A stretch of DNA of 64,000 nt from Bradyrhizobium sp. ISRA430 (lineage in GTDB: Bacteria; Pseudomonadota; Alphaproteobacteria; Rhizobiales; Xanthobacteraceae): assembly GCF_029909975.1 (NCBI RefSeq), contig NZ_CP094516.1, positions 1,302,001 to 1,366,000 of the forward strand. The letters run 5' to 3'. Made by a program: the position numbers and the translations under genes. The notes below the pieces were generated by a model, which worked only from the letters and a program-made list of their open reading frames with translations, was not told the origin of the DNA and did not search any database. Of the stretch, positions 51,808 to 59,535 are shown one piece after another; position 1 is the first letter of the stretch, and the number at the start of each line of letters is the position of its first letter.

Positions 51808-52181
51808 GCACTCAGAAGGCCGAAGGCAGGCTCGAATCGAGCGGCGGAGCATCCGCGCGATCTGCGACTCAGTCGTGGTCCCGCTGGTTCCATGTCGCGG
51901 CCCCCTCCGCCTGCATTTCGGATGAGGCCGAACCGGCGAACGACAGATGCCCGGCAGTCGATTCCGAAACATCTCACAATGCATTGGAAATATTTGATAT
52001 TTTCCGGAGAGCGCGATCACGCGCGGCGCAAGTCACCGGTGCCATGAGGCGGCGTTTTCCAGCGACTGTGCCTGCGCCGCAACAGTATTTCGGCCGGAAA
52101 CGTCTATAGTCCGGGCATCAAATCGCTCGGACTTCAGTGCGCTCGCGCCTGCCAAAGCAGACCAAGGTTGGGGATTTTAAC
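51808..52181. other. Gene-free stretch upstream of the first outer membrane barrel gene
   Basis: No ORF with credible coding bias was found. The stretch is relatively AT-rich at 51980-52005 (GAAATATTTGATATTTTCC), which may belong to the promoter region of the downstream outer membrane protein gene, but no firm -35/-10 pair is claimed. Confidence 0.4.
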
Positions 52182-52967
52182 ATGAAGAAGATTTTGCTCG
52201 CTCTGACCGCGGTTGCGGCGATGACCGGTTCGGCCTCGGCGGCCGACTTGGCGGCCCGTCCCTACACGAAGGCTCCGCCGCCCGCGCCGGTCGCCAACTG
52301 GACCGGCTTCTACATCTTCGGTGGTGCCGGTGGCGGCCTCTGGGACGCGGACACGTATTCCCGCGTCGCCGCAACGGGCACCGCGCTGAGCCTTCATCAG
52401 ACCCAGGGCGGAGATGGCTGGTTCGGTACGGTCGGCATTGGCTATGACTGGCAGTTCAATCCGAGCTGGGTGTTCGGTGTTTTCGCTGACGGACAGTTTG
52501 GCAGCCTGCGCGGCAACGTCCAGGATCCCTTCACGGGCGTGACCGGCAAGATCAAGATGGAAGATGCGTGGGCCGCGGGCGTCCGCGTCGGCTACTTGGT
52601 CGCCCCGAACGTTCTCTCGTACGTCAACGGCGGCTATAGCGGCTCGCACTGGTCTGGATCCACGCTTCTCGACAGCTTCACCGGCGTTCCGGTCGGCTTC
52701 CACACCAACTCCTTCAATCGCAACGGCTGGTTCGTTGGTGGCGGTGTCGAAAACAATCTGAACATCTTCGGCATTACCGCGCCGGGCTGGTTCATGAAGA
52801 CCGAGTATCGCGCCGCCTATTACGATCGGAAGAACATCGACGCGCTGTCGGACGTCGGCAACGTGGCGGCTCCAACCAACCTTGGTTTCAAGCCGCTTGT
52901 CCAGACGGTCTCGACCTCTCTTGTGTACCGCTTCAACTGGACGGGTCCGGTCGTCGCGAAGTACTGA
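52182..52967 (+). CDS. Outer membrane beta-barrel protein (Omp25/Omp31-like)
   Basis: A 261-residue protein with signal peptide MKKILLALTAVAAMTGSASA and mature start ADLAARPYTKAPPPAPVANW, the proline-rich N-terminus typical of Rhizobiales Omp25/31-like barrels. Alternating aromatic strands follow (TGFYIFGGAGGGLWDADTYS, GIGYDWQFNPSWVFGVFADG) and the chain ends YRFNWTGPVVAKY, with a C-terminal aromatic residue suitable for BAM recognition. It shares ADLAARPYTKAP with the barrel at 54.4-55.1 kb. Function is structural or porin-like. Confidence 0.9.
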   Translation: MKKILLALTAVAAMTGSASAADLAARPYTKAPPPAPVANWTGFYIFGGAGGGLWDADTYSRVAATGTALSLHQTQGGDGWFGTVGIGYDWQFNPSWVFGVFADGQFGSLRGNVQDPFTGVTGKIKMEDAWAAGVRVGYLVAPNVLSYVNGGYSGSHWSGSTLLDSFTGVPVGFHTNSFNRNGWFVGGGVENNLNIFGITAPGWFMKTEYRAAYYDRKNIDALSDVGNVAAPTNLGFKPLVQTVSTSLVYRFNWTGPVVAKY

Positions 52968-52990
52968 TCCGGCGTAAATCGCCAGACGTC

Positions 52991-53019
52991 AAAGCCCCGG
53001 CATCGTCCGGGGCTTTTTC
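52991..53019 (+). terminator. Rho-independent terminator of the barrel gene
   Basis: AAAGCCCCGG (52991-53000) pairs perfectly with CCGGGGCTTT (53007-53016), loop CATCGT, followed by TTCG. It starts 24 bases after the stop codon and is almost identical to the parE terminator. Confidence 0.88.
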
Positions 53020-53300
53020 GTTGTTGGACATGCTCTGCACTGAGCCGGCACGAATCGCGTTTCACGTGGGAGACTCAACGCCGGCGCTCGCCTCGAGCGA
53101 GCTCCAGGCCGGCGCGAGCTGCGCCTTGATCGCTAGCCAATCAGCATCTGCGATCGCCTCCCCGCCGCATTGCGACCCCGGCCATTGTATCCGCACCGAA
53201 GCTACGGCTAGTCTGCTGCCAAGCTTTCGTGACGGCGGCCGAACGAGGCGACTTCGTTGGTGCCGCAGCGCGACAGAAGCGGACCGATGGGGAGGACACG
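53020..53300. other. Gene-free stretch before the small membrane protein
   Basis: Together with the terminator this makes a 333-base gap between genes. No ORF or repeat of note is visible. Confidence 0.35.
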
Positions 53301-53486
53301 ATGCGCAGATTTCTGCTGGTCGCAGGCCTGTTTGCTCTCGCCGTCGGCCTGCTCTGGATCGGACAAGGCACCGGCAGCATCGCCTGGCCCCGGTCGAGCT
53401 TCATGATCAACCAGCTACAATGGGCCGGCTATGGCACAGCCATGGCGGGCCTCGGGCTGGTCCTGATCTGGCAGAGCAACCAATAG
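53301..53486 (+). CDS. Small membrane protein (61 aa)
   Basis: A 61-residue protein with two hydrophobic helices (RFLLVAGLFALAVGLLWIGQ and WAGYGTAMAGLGLVLIW) joined by a short loop GTGSIAWPRSSFMINQLQ. GGGGAGGACACG directly precedes the ATG, a strong ribosome binding site. It lies 32 bases before an SDR gene and is probably co-transcribed with it. I do not recognise an assigned function. Confidence 0.75.
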   Translation: MRRFLLVAGLFALAVGLLWIGQGTGSIAWPRSSFMINQLQWAGYGTAMAGLGLVLIWQSNQ

Positions 53487-53518
53487 AAGAAACCACGGCA
53501 AGAAAAGGTACTGAAAGC

Positions 53519-54289
53519 ATGACATCCAGTCGGTTCGATCTTCGCGGCAAGGTCGCGGTCGTCACGGGAGGCAATGGCGGTATCGGGCTCGGCATGGCCC
53601 GCGGCCTGGCCGACGCCGGGGCCGACATTGCCGTCGTCGGACGCAACGAGGCGAAGTCGAAGGCGGCGGTCGAGGACCTCAAACAGCGCGGCGTCAAGGC
53701 CATCGGTGTCGCGACCGACGTGACCGACAAGGCCGCGATCGAAGCCATGGTTGCGCGCGTCGTGAAGGACCTCGGTCGCATCGACATTCTCGTCAACAAC
53801 GCCGGCATGAGCATCCGCAAGCCGCCGCACGAGCTCGAGCTCGACGAATGGAGCAAGGTGATCGACACCAACCTCACCAGCGCCTTCGTTTGCTCGAAGG
53901 CGGCCTACCCCGCGCTGAAGGCGTCCGGCGGCGGCAAGGTGATCAATATCGGGTCGATGATGTCGATCTTCGGCGCGAGCTTCGCCCCGGCCTATGCCGC
54001 GAGCAAGGGCGGCATCGTGCAGTTCACGCGCGCCTGCGCCAATGCCTGGGCACCAGACAACATCCAGGTCAACGCCATCCTGCCCGGCTGGATCGACACC
54101 GATCTCACGCGCGGCGCGCGTCAGCAGGTGTCGGGACTTCATGAGCGGGTGCTGGCGCGTACGCCTGCAGGACGGTGGGGCGACATCGACGACTTTGCCG
54201 GCATCGCCGTGTTTCTGGCCTCACCCGCTTCGGACTTCGTGACGGGCACAGCCATCCCCGTCGACGGTGGCTTCTCCGTGATGGCCTGA
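53519..54289 (+). CDS. SDR family oxidoreductase (glucose 1-dehydrogenase-like)
   Basis: A 256-residue classical SDR: VAVVTGGNGGIGLGMARGLA, ILVNNAGMSIRKPPHELELD, catalytic Ser in INIGSMMSIFGASF, the Tyr-Lys pair in APAYAASKGGIVQF, and a C-terminal FVTGTAIPVDGGFSVMA. VGRNEAKSKAAV after strand 2 contains an arginine that favours NADP. This branch contains 3-oxoacyl and gluconate or glucose dehydrogenase-like enzymes, so the substrate is open. The ATG at 53519 has GAAAAGGTACTGAAAGC upstream. Confidence 0.9.
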   Translation: MTSSRFDLRGKVAVVTGGNGGIGLGMARGLADAGADIAVVGRNEAKSKAAVEDLKQRGVKAIGVATDVTDKAAIEAMVARVVKDLGRIDILVNNAGMSIRKPPHELELDEWSKVIDTNLTSAFVCSKAAYPALKASGGGKVINIGSMMSIFGASFAPAYAASKGGIVQFTRACANAWAPDNIQVNAILPGWIDTDLTRGARQQVSGLHERVLARTPAGRWGDIDDFAGIAVFLASPASDFVTGTAIPVDGGFSVMA

Positions 54290-54310
54290 AGCGCGCTCGG
54301 CTCGCTCAAC

Positions 54311-54343
54311 AAAAAAGCCCCGGGCACCGCCCGGGGCTTTCGT
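54311..54343. terminator. Shared terminator between convergent SDR and barrel genes
   Basis: AAAGCCCCGGGC (54314-54325) pairs with GCCCGGGGCTTT (54329-54340), loop ACC. On the minus strand the stem is followed by six T (complement of 54311-54316), giving a strong terminator for the barrel gene; on the plus strand only CGTTT follows, so termination of the SDR transcript may be weaker. Confidence 0.88.
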
Positions 54344-54365
54344 TTGCCTGACGCGTTGCGACAGC

Positions 54366-55142
54366 TCAGTAGCGCCCGATGACCGGCGCGTCGAACTTGT
54401 AGCTTGCGCGCACCACCGCCCACTGAATGTCGCGCGGCTTGGCATCGAACGTGTAGTTACCCGCGGTGCCGCCGAGCTGATAGGTCTGGCTGCCGAAGGC
54501 CGCGTAGTTGTACTCGAGGCCGACGATCCAGTTGCGGGTGATGCCGTATTCCCAGCCGGCGCCGACGGTCCAGCCATTGGCCCAGTGGGTCTGACCGCCC
54601 GAGCCCGTCGCTACGCCGGCGGTGTCGACGACCGACAGACGGTTGTTCACGCCGGCATAGCCGCCCTTGATGTAGAAGAGATTGTTCTGCACGGCGAAGC
54701 CCGCGCGACCGACGACGGTCGCCAGCACGTTTGTTCGCCAGCTAAACTGATCGTCAAAGGCTCCCGGACCGAACACCGTGTTGATGACGCGGCCGGAGTT
54801 GTTGAGCCCGGAGATGGTGCCTTCCATGCCGAACACGTAGTTGTTGGCCTGCCAGTTGTAGCCGATCTGTGCGCCGCCCATGATGCCCGAACCGCGCTGA
54901 CGAAAGCCTTCGCCCGGCGAGAGATCGGCGAAGGGCGCACCGTTGCCGTTGTTGATGAACTGCTCGTTGGTCCACGCGCCGCCGATGTGACCGCCGACAT
55001 AGAAGCCGGTCCAGGTGAAGAGCGGCTCGATATAGGCCGGCGCCTTGGTGTAAGGCCGCGCGGCGAGATCCGCAGCGGAAGCAGCGCCGGTCGACACGAG
55101 TGCGGTCGTGCAGGCAAAAGCGGCAATCAATTTGGAACGCAT
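54366..55142 (-). CDS. Outer membrane beta-barrel protein (Omp25/Omp31-like)
   Basis: A 258-residue barrel with signal peptide MRSKLIAAFACTTALVSTGA and mature start ADLAARPYTKAPAYIEPLFT. Glycine- and aromatic-rich strands (WTGFYVGGHIGGAWTNEQFI, QIGYNWQANNYVFGMEGTIS, GWTVGAGWEYGITRNWIVGL) end in YKFDAPVIGRY. It is more typical of the family than the barrel at 52.2 kb and is on the opposite strand; the two probably derive from a duplication. AGGGGTGTACGTACC precedes the ATG. Confidence 0.92.
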   Translation of the reverse strand: MRSKLIAAFACTTALVSTGAASAADLAARPYTKAPAYIEPLFTWTGFYVGGHIGGAWTNEQFINNGNGAPFADLSPGEGFRQRGSGIMGGAQIGYNWQANNYVFGMEGTISGLNNSGRVINTVFGPGAFDDQFSWRTNVLATVVGRAGFAVQNNLFYIKGGYAGVNNRLSVVDTAGVATGSGGQTHWANGWTVGAGWEYGITRNWIVGLEYNYAAFGSQTYQLGGTAGNYTFDAKPRDIQWAVVRASYKFDAPVIGRY

Positions 55143-55584
55143 GGTACGTACACCCCTTGTCTCTGATGGGCGCACGCTCACAGACAGTTCTTACTAAAAT
55201 TGGAATCAACCGATCGGACGTGTCGGGAATCTTGAGGGTTCTGTGAGGTCGCGTGGCAGGCGCGAGCCGCGCGCTCTGTCGTGCGTGCGACCTCATAGAA
55301 GCCGGATTGAACGAAGCTGCGGAGTTGTGGGCGCTATGGGAATAGTGCAGCGGGTGCGGCTGCTGGGAAGGCGCTCCTGTGGTCGCCGCGCGTCGGCGAG
55401 ACATTCATCGGATGTGAGCAGCCCGTTTGATAGGGCCAAGGGCGCGATCCAGCGAGCGACTTGCTGCGCTGGGATGCGTTGCCGAACGATTGGCGTGGTG
55501 TTCGGTGACGAGCGCGGCCGCGGCGACTTCGGACGTTGCCACCGCGAAGGTGATCACAGAGGAGGTGGATGGTGCAGGCGCTGG
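55143..55584. other. Gene-free stretch between the barrel gene and the IS91-type element
   Basis: TGAGGTCGC (55244-55252) is inverted as GCGACCTCA (55287-55295), a 9-bp stem. The interval should contain the barrel promoter and one end of the insertion element. Short ORFs here have no recognisable homology. The exact element boundary could not be found. Confidence 0.4.
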
Positions 55585-56763
55585 TCATGACGTATCACAA
55601 CGAAACGGATGGTCGCGGGCGCAGGCTCGCGGGACGACATCGACGCGCCGCATGGTGCCGCCACAATGCGGGCAGACGGGGATCTTCCATTTGGTGAGGG
55701 GATCGTCGCCGGCTTCTTGATCAGTCGGAGGGTTGCGGACAGTAAGGAGTTGACGGCAGAAGGCGATTTTATCGCTGCGTCCGCCATTGGCGAGGAAACC
55801 ATAGTGGCGGATGCGGTGGAAGCCGTCCGGCAGGGTGTGCAGGAGAAAGCGACGAATGAACTCATCGGCATTAAGCGTCATCACTTTGGCTTTGCGATTC
55901 TGCCGATAGTCCTTCCAGGAAAAGCTGACCTTGCCGTCGGCAAGCGAGATCAGCCGGCTGTTGGCGATGGCGACGCGATGCGTATAGCGGCCGAGATAAG
56001 CCAGCACCTGTTCGGGGCCGCCGAATGGCGGCTTGGCATAGACGACCCAGTCGGTCCGTCGGAGTTGAGCGAGGCGTTGGGTGAACGCGGCGGGATCCGC
56101 CAGATGCGCGAGATCGCCAAAGAAACCCAACTGGCCAGCCGCGAAGGCAGCTTGCAGCTCTTGCAGAAACAGGCGGCGGAACAACCGGGAGAGGACGCGT
56201 ACTGGCAGGAAGAAGCCGGGCCGGCAAGCGACCCAGCGTGTGCCGTCGAGCGAGGGTCCACCGCCGGGCACGACGCAGTGGAGATGCGGATGGTGTTGCA
56301 GGGTCTGGCCCCAGGTGTGGAGGACGGCGGTCACGCCGAGCTGAGCGCCGAGATGCTTGGGGTCGGCCGCGATGGTGGCGAGCGTCTCGGCCGCGCAGCG
56401 GAACAGGATGGCGTAGACGACGGCCTTGTTCTGGAAGGCGATCTCTCCGGCGGGGGCCGGCAGGGTGAAGACGACGTGGAAATACGGTACGGGAAGGAGT
56501 TCGGCTTGCCGTTCGGCGAGCCATTGCGCGCGCGCCGCGCCCTGGCACTTCGGGCAATGCCGATTGCGACAGGAGTTGTAGGCAATGCGTGTGGCGCCGC
56601 AGTCATCGCACTGCTCGACGTGGCCGCCGAGCACAGCCGTCCGGCATGCCGTGATCGCGCCCATGACGCGCCGCTCGACGCGGCCCAGATGCTCGGCACG
56701 GGCTTGCCGAAACGCTTCGCCGTGGCGGCGGAAGATATCCGCCACTTCCAGAACCGGAGCCAT
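55585..56763 (-). CDS. IS91 family transposase
   Basis: A 392-residue HUH-superfamily transposase. An N-terminal zinc-binding region reads CDDCGATRIAYNSCRNRHCP then KCQ. The HUH-type metal motif is HHPHLHCVVPGGG and the tyrosine region is YLGRYTHRVAIANSRLISLA. A second zinc-like motif VCPHCGGTM lies near the C-terminus. The gene has normal length and no internal stop, so it may be active. It starts 9 bases downstream of the recombinase stop. Confidence 0.95.
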   Translation of the reverse strand: MAPVLEVADIFRRHGEAFRQARAEHLGRVERRVMGAITACRTAVLGGHVEQCDDCGATRIAYNSCRNRHCPKCQGAARAQWLAERQAELLPVPYFHVVFTLPAPAGEIAFQNKAVVYAILFRCAAETLATIAADPKHLGAQLGVTAVLHTWGQTLQHHPHLHCVVPGGGPSLDGTRWVACRPGFFLPVRVLSRLFRRLFLQELQAAFAAGQLGFFGDLAHLADPAAFTQRLAQLRRTDWVVYAKPPFGGPEQVLAYLGRYTHRVAIANSRLISLADGKVSFSWKDYRQNRKAKVMTLNADEFIRRFLLHTLPDGFHRIRHYGFLANGGRSDKIAFCRQLLTVRNPPTDQEAGDDPLTKWKIPVCPHCGGTMRRVDVVPRACARDHPFRCDTS

Positions 56764-56772
56764 CAGGTCCGC

Positions 56773-57633
56773 TCAGCCGGGCGGCACGACCTCCAGGCGG
56801 AGCCGGTCAAGCGGACTTGGCGTATTGCTGATGGTCTTGGTGGCGACTTGGGTATAGCGCGCCGTGCTGGCCAGACTGGCATGACCGAGCAGCACCTGGA
56901 TGATGCGCACGTCGGCCCCGTTCTCCAGGAGATGGGTCGCGAATGTGTGCCGCAGCGTATGCACTGTCACCGACTTGCTCAAGCCGGCCGCAGCGCAGGC
57001 TGAACGGCAGGCGGCGTGCAGCACGTTGGGGACGAGCGGACGCTCGTCGTCTCGGCCGGGAAACAGCCATCGCTTTGGCCGAGTGAGCCGCCAATACGTC
57101 CGCAGAATCCTCAAAAGCTGCGGCGAGAGCATAACGTAACGGTCCTTGCCGCCCTTGCCGTGCTCGACCCGGATCAACATCCGTTGGCTATCAATGTCGA
57201 CAACCTTCAAGAGGACCACTTCCGATACGCGCAAGCCTGCGGCATAGACGGTGGTCAGCGCGGTACGGCTCTTGAGGCTTGGGATTGCTTCCAGGAAGCG
57301 CACGACCTCGTCGGCGCTCAGCACGACCGGCAGTTTGCGCGGTTTACGCGCATAGGCGATGCGCTCCGGAACGGTGTCATGACCAAGGGTCACACCGTAG
57401 AAGAACCGCAGTGCGCAAACGATCTGGTTCAGCGCCGGCCAGGACATCCCCGTCGCAACCAGATGAACCTGGAAGGCACGGATATCCTCCAGGTCGAGGC
57501 GGTCAGGAGAACGACCGAAATATCGGCTCAACTTCGCTACGGCGTTGAGGTAGGATTGCTGCGTCGCCGGTGACAGATTGCGGACCGTCATGTCCTCGAT
57601 CATGCGGCGGCGAAGTGGGCTGATCTCAGCCAT
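56773..57633 (-). CDS. Tyrosine recombinase/integrase associated with IS91
   Basis: A 286-residue site-specific recombinase: N-terminal SAM-like core-binding domain (SPATQQSYLNAVAKLSRYFG), then catalytic domain with Arg in YAAGLRVSEVVLLKVVD, the HxxR box in VTVHTLRHTFATHLLENGAD, the second His in VLLGHASLASTARYTQVATK and the nucleophilic Tyr in the same segment. Such integrases accompany IS91 transposases in several elements; their role in transposition is not settled. Intact. Confidence 0.94.
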   Translation of the reverse strand: MAEISPLRRRMIEDMTVRNLSPATQQSYLNAVAKLSRYFGRSPDRLDLEDIRAFQVHLVATGMSWPALNQIVCALRFFYGVTLGHDTVPERIAYARKPRKLPVVLSADEVVRFLEAIPSLKSRTALTTVYAAGLRVSEVVLLKVVDIDSQRMLIRVEHGKGGKDRYVMLSPQLLRILRTYWRLTRPKRWLFPGRDDERPLVPNVLHAACRSACAAAGLSKSVTVHTLRHTFATHLLENGADVRIIQVLLGHASLASTARYTQVATKTISNTPSPLDRLRLEVVPPG

Positions 57634-57640
57634 CGGAAAA

Positions 57641-57694
57641 CCTCCTGTCTAAAGGGTTGGGCTTCGAAAACCCGCAATCCTCTCAGACAGGAGG
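57641..57694. repeat. Inverted repeat upstream of the IS91 recombinase gene
   Basis: CCTCCTGTCT (57641-57650) is inverted perfectly as AGACAGGAGG (57685-57694). It lies 8 bases upstream of the recombinase ATG and contains the natural ribosome binding site AGGAGG, so the RNA hairpin would hide the site and dampen translation of the recombinase. Confidence 0.75.
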
Positions 57695-57853
57695 CAATCC
57701 TTGCTACGCCTCCCTACATGCCGCGCCAGCGGCTTCGTTCAATCACATTTGAACGCTTCGAATCCGGATGCGCTGTTGCAGCGGCGCAACGCGCAGCACT
57801 TGAATTAATGCGCTGTTATCCCTACCGAATTCTTGCCAACGCCAAACTTGCGA

Positions 57854-59116
57854 TCACGACGTTGGCGCAGCTTTCGAGGCGACGTGCTCCGGCCGTATGC
57901 CGAGCGCGATCAGGCGCGCCGGAATGCCCTGGAGCCAGGGCACCGCGGTGATCAGGCGGATGATCAGCGGCACCTTCAGCGGCTGATTGCCAGGCTTCAA
58001 GGCACCGCTGATGATGTGGTTCTGCACGACCACCTGCATCGCCTGCGTCATCTTCACCGGAAATTCGCGCCGCGCGCGCACGGCATCGAGCTCGTCCTCG
58101 GACGGACAACCCCGACTGATCTTGTCGGCAAGCAGATTGGCGGTTGCGACCGCATCCTGCACGGCGAGATTGACGCCGACGCCGCCGACCGGCGACATCG
58201 CGTGCGCGGCATCGCCGATGCAGAGCAGGCCCGGCCGCGTCCAGCGCTTCAGCCGATTGATCGCGACGGTGAGCAGCTTGACGTCGTCAAAGCTCTTCAC
58301 GTCTCCAATGCCGGATCGGAGGACCGGCGCCATCCGCACGACGTCGTCGAGCAGCGCCTGCAATCCCCTCGCCTTCACGGCTTCATACTGTCCCTTGGCG
58401 ATGACGAAGGCGCATTGCCAGTAGTCGCCACGGTCGAAGGTGACCATCATCTTGCCGGGCTCGATGCGCGCGAACAGGTTCTCGGTCTCATCCGGCTTGC
58501 GGCCGACGCGGAACCACAGCACGTCCATGGGCGCGCCGATCTCGTCGACGCTGAGGCCCGCGCGCTCGCGAACAATCGAATGCCGGCCGTCACAGGCGAT
58601 GGTGAGATCGGCCTCAATGTCGAGCGGCCCCTCCGGCGTTGTCGCGCGCACGCCGGCGATCGCCTTGCCGCGGCGGATCAGGTCGACGGCTTCCGTGCTC
58701 ATCAGCACCTTCAGCGAGGCAAAGCGCTTGCCGGCCTCACGCAGGAAGTTCAGAAAATCCCACTGCGGCATGAAGGCGATGAAAGGGTATTTGGTACGGA
58801 GCCGGCTGAGATCGGCAATCCGCACATGCGTACCGCCGAACAGGCCATCCATCGTCTGCAGGCGTTGGTGCGGGAGCTTCAGGAAGCCGTCGATCAGGCC
58901 GAGCTCGTCCATGACCTGGAGCGTCGAGGGATGCACGGTATCGCCGCGGAAGTCGCGGAAGAAATCTGCATGCTTTTCCAGCACCACCACGTCGATGCCG
59001 GCGCGGCCCAGGAGATAGCCGAGCACCATGCCGGCCGGCCCACCGCCGACGATGCAGCAGCGGACCTTGAGGGAGCGACGTTCGGACGGCTGTGATGGTG
59101 ACGTGCCTGGCTCCAC
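57854..59116 (-). CDS. FAD-dependent monooxygenase (PHBH/UbiH fold)
   Basis: A 420-residue flavoprotein hydroxylase. FAD-binding motifs are VRCCIVGGGPAGMVLGYLLG (GxGxxG), the DG motif in LTIACDGRHSIVRERAGLSV, and the GD motif in LCIGDAAHAMSPVGGVGVNL. Family members hydroxylate aromatic compounds using NAD(P)H and oxygen; the substrate is unknown. A GTG at 59116 with GGGGAGAG upstream is the best start; an ATG at 59155 would add 13 residues. The IS91-type element ends just past its 3' end but the C-terminus appears complete. Confidence 0.88.
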   Translation of the reverse strand: MEPGTSPSQPSERRSLKVRCCIVGGGPAGMVLGYLLGRAGIDVVVLEKHADFFRDFRGDTVHPSTLQVMDELGLIDGFLKLPHQRLQTMDGLFGGTHVRIADLSRLRTKYPFIAFMPQWDFLNFLREAGKRFASLKVLMSTEAVDLIRRGKAIAGVRATTPEGPLDIEADLTIACDGRHSIVRERAGLSVDEIGAPMDVLWFRVGRKPDETENLFARIEPGKMMVTFDRGDYWQCAFVIAKGQYEAVKARGLQALLDDVVRMAPVLRSGIGDVKSFDDVKLLTVAINRLKRWTRPGLLCIGDAAHAMSPVGGVGVNLAVQDAVATANLLADKISRGCPSEDELDAVRARREFPVKMTQAMQVVVQNHIISGALKPGNQPLKVPLIIRLITAVPWLQGIPARLIALGIRPEHVASKAAPTS

Positions 59117-59227
59117 GATCCGCTCTCCCCTTAGGCCTTTATTGCACTGCAACAAACCGCAATTTGGTTTGCTGCCAGCGCGAATGACCAGTAGCTTTGT
59201 AAAAGGTTTCTATTTCAGGAAATTGCG

Positions 59228-59506
59228 TTGCGCACGGTACTGACACTGGTCGGCATCTGGATTCTGATCAACGTGCTTTTCGTCGTGATCATGATCCCGT
59301 CGCGCAAACTGCAGAAGCCGGGTCCGGGCGGAACGCTTGCCCCGGTGCGGATCGACCAGAATGGTCATCCGGTCGAGGAGCAGGACAAGGTCTTGCTCCG
59401 GCACGTCATTATCTCGATCGCCCTCGGCGCGTTCTTTTCGCTCGCGCCGCCCTTGGCCGAGGCGGTTGACTCGATCAAGCGCTTCTTCGGGAAGCATCGC
59501 CAATAG
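59228..59506 (+). CDS. Small membrane-associated hypothetical protein
   Basis: A 92-residue protein with an N-terminal transmembrane segment (LTLVGIWILINVLFVVIMIP) and a second hydrophobic segment (VIISIALGAFFSLAPPLAEA). The start is a TTG at 59228 with CAGGAAATTGCG upstream. A central polar stretch PVRIDQNGHPVEEQDK separates the helices. No family is recognised. Convergent with the broken caspase gene. Confidence 0.62.
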   Translation: MRTVLTLVGIWILINVLFVVIMIPSRKLQKPGPGGTLAPVRIDQNGHPVEEQDKVLLRHVIISIALGAFFSLAPPLAEAVDSIKRFFGKHRQ

Positions 59507-59535
59507 CGGCCTGCTCGAAGAGAATCCACACCAGA

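Larger units (their letters stand above)
55585..57694 (-). mobile_element. IS91-type insertion element with transposase and tyrosine recombinase
   Basis: Two genes in one direction, a tyrosine recombinase at 56773-57633 followed by an IS91-family HUH transposase at 55585-56763, form a known two-gene layout of IS91-like elements in Proteobacteria. IS91 elements move by rolling-circle transposition, have no terminal inverted repeats and make no target duplication, so the ends cannot be read from repeats. The span given covers the genes and the hairpin upstream of the recombinase; the real element probably extends further on both sides, up to about 55300 and 57850. Confidence 0.82.

Noticed and set aside
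55243..55590. Possible gene between the barrel protein and the IS element
   Set aside because: Arginine/cysteine-rich translation typical of a noncoding frame, no homology recognised.
55609..57003. 464-codon plus-strand frame opposite the IS91 genes
   Set aside because: Antisense shadow of the transposase and recombinase, without domain similarity.
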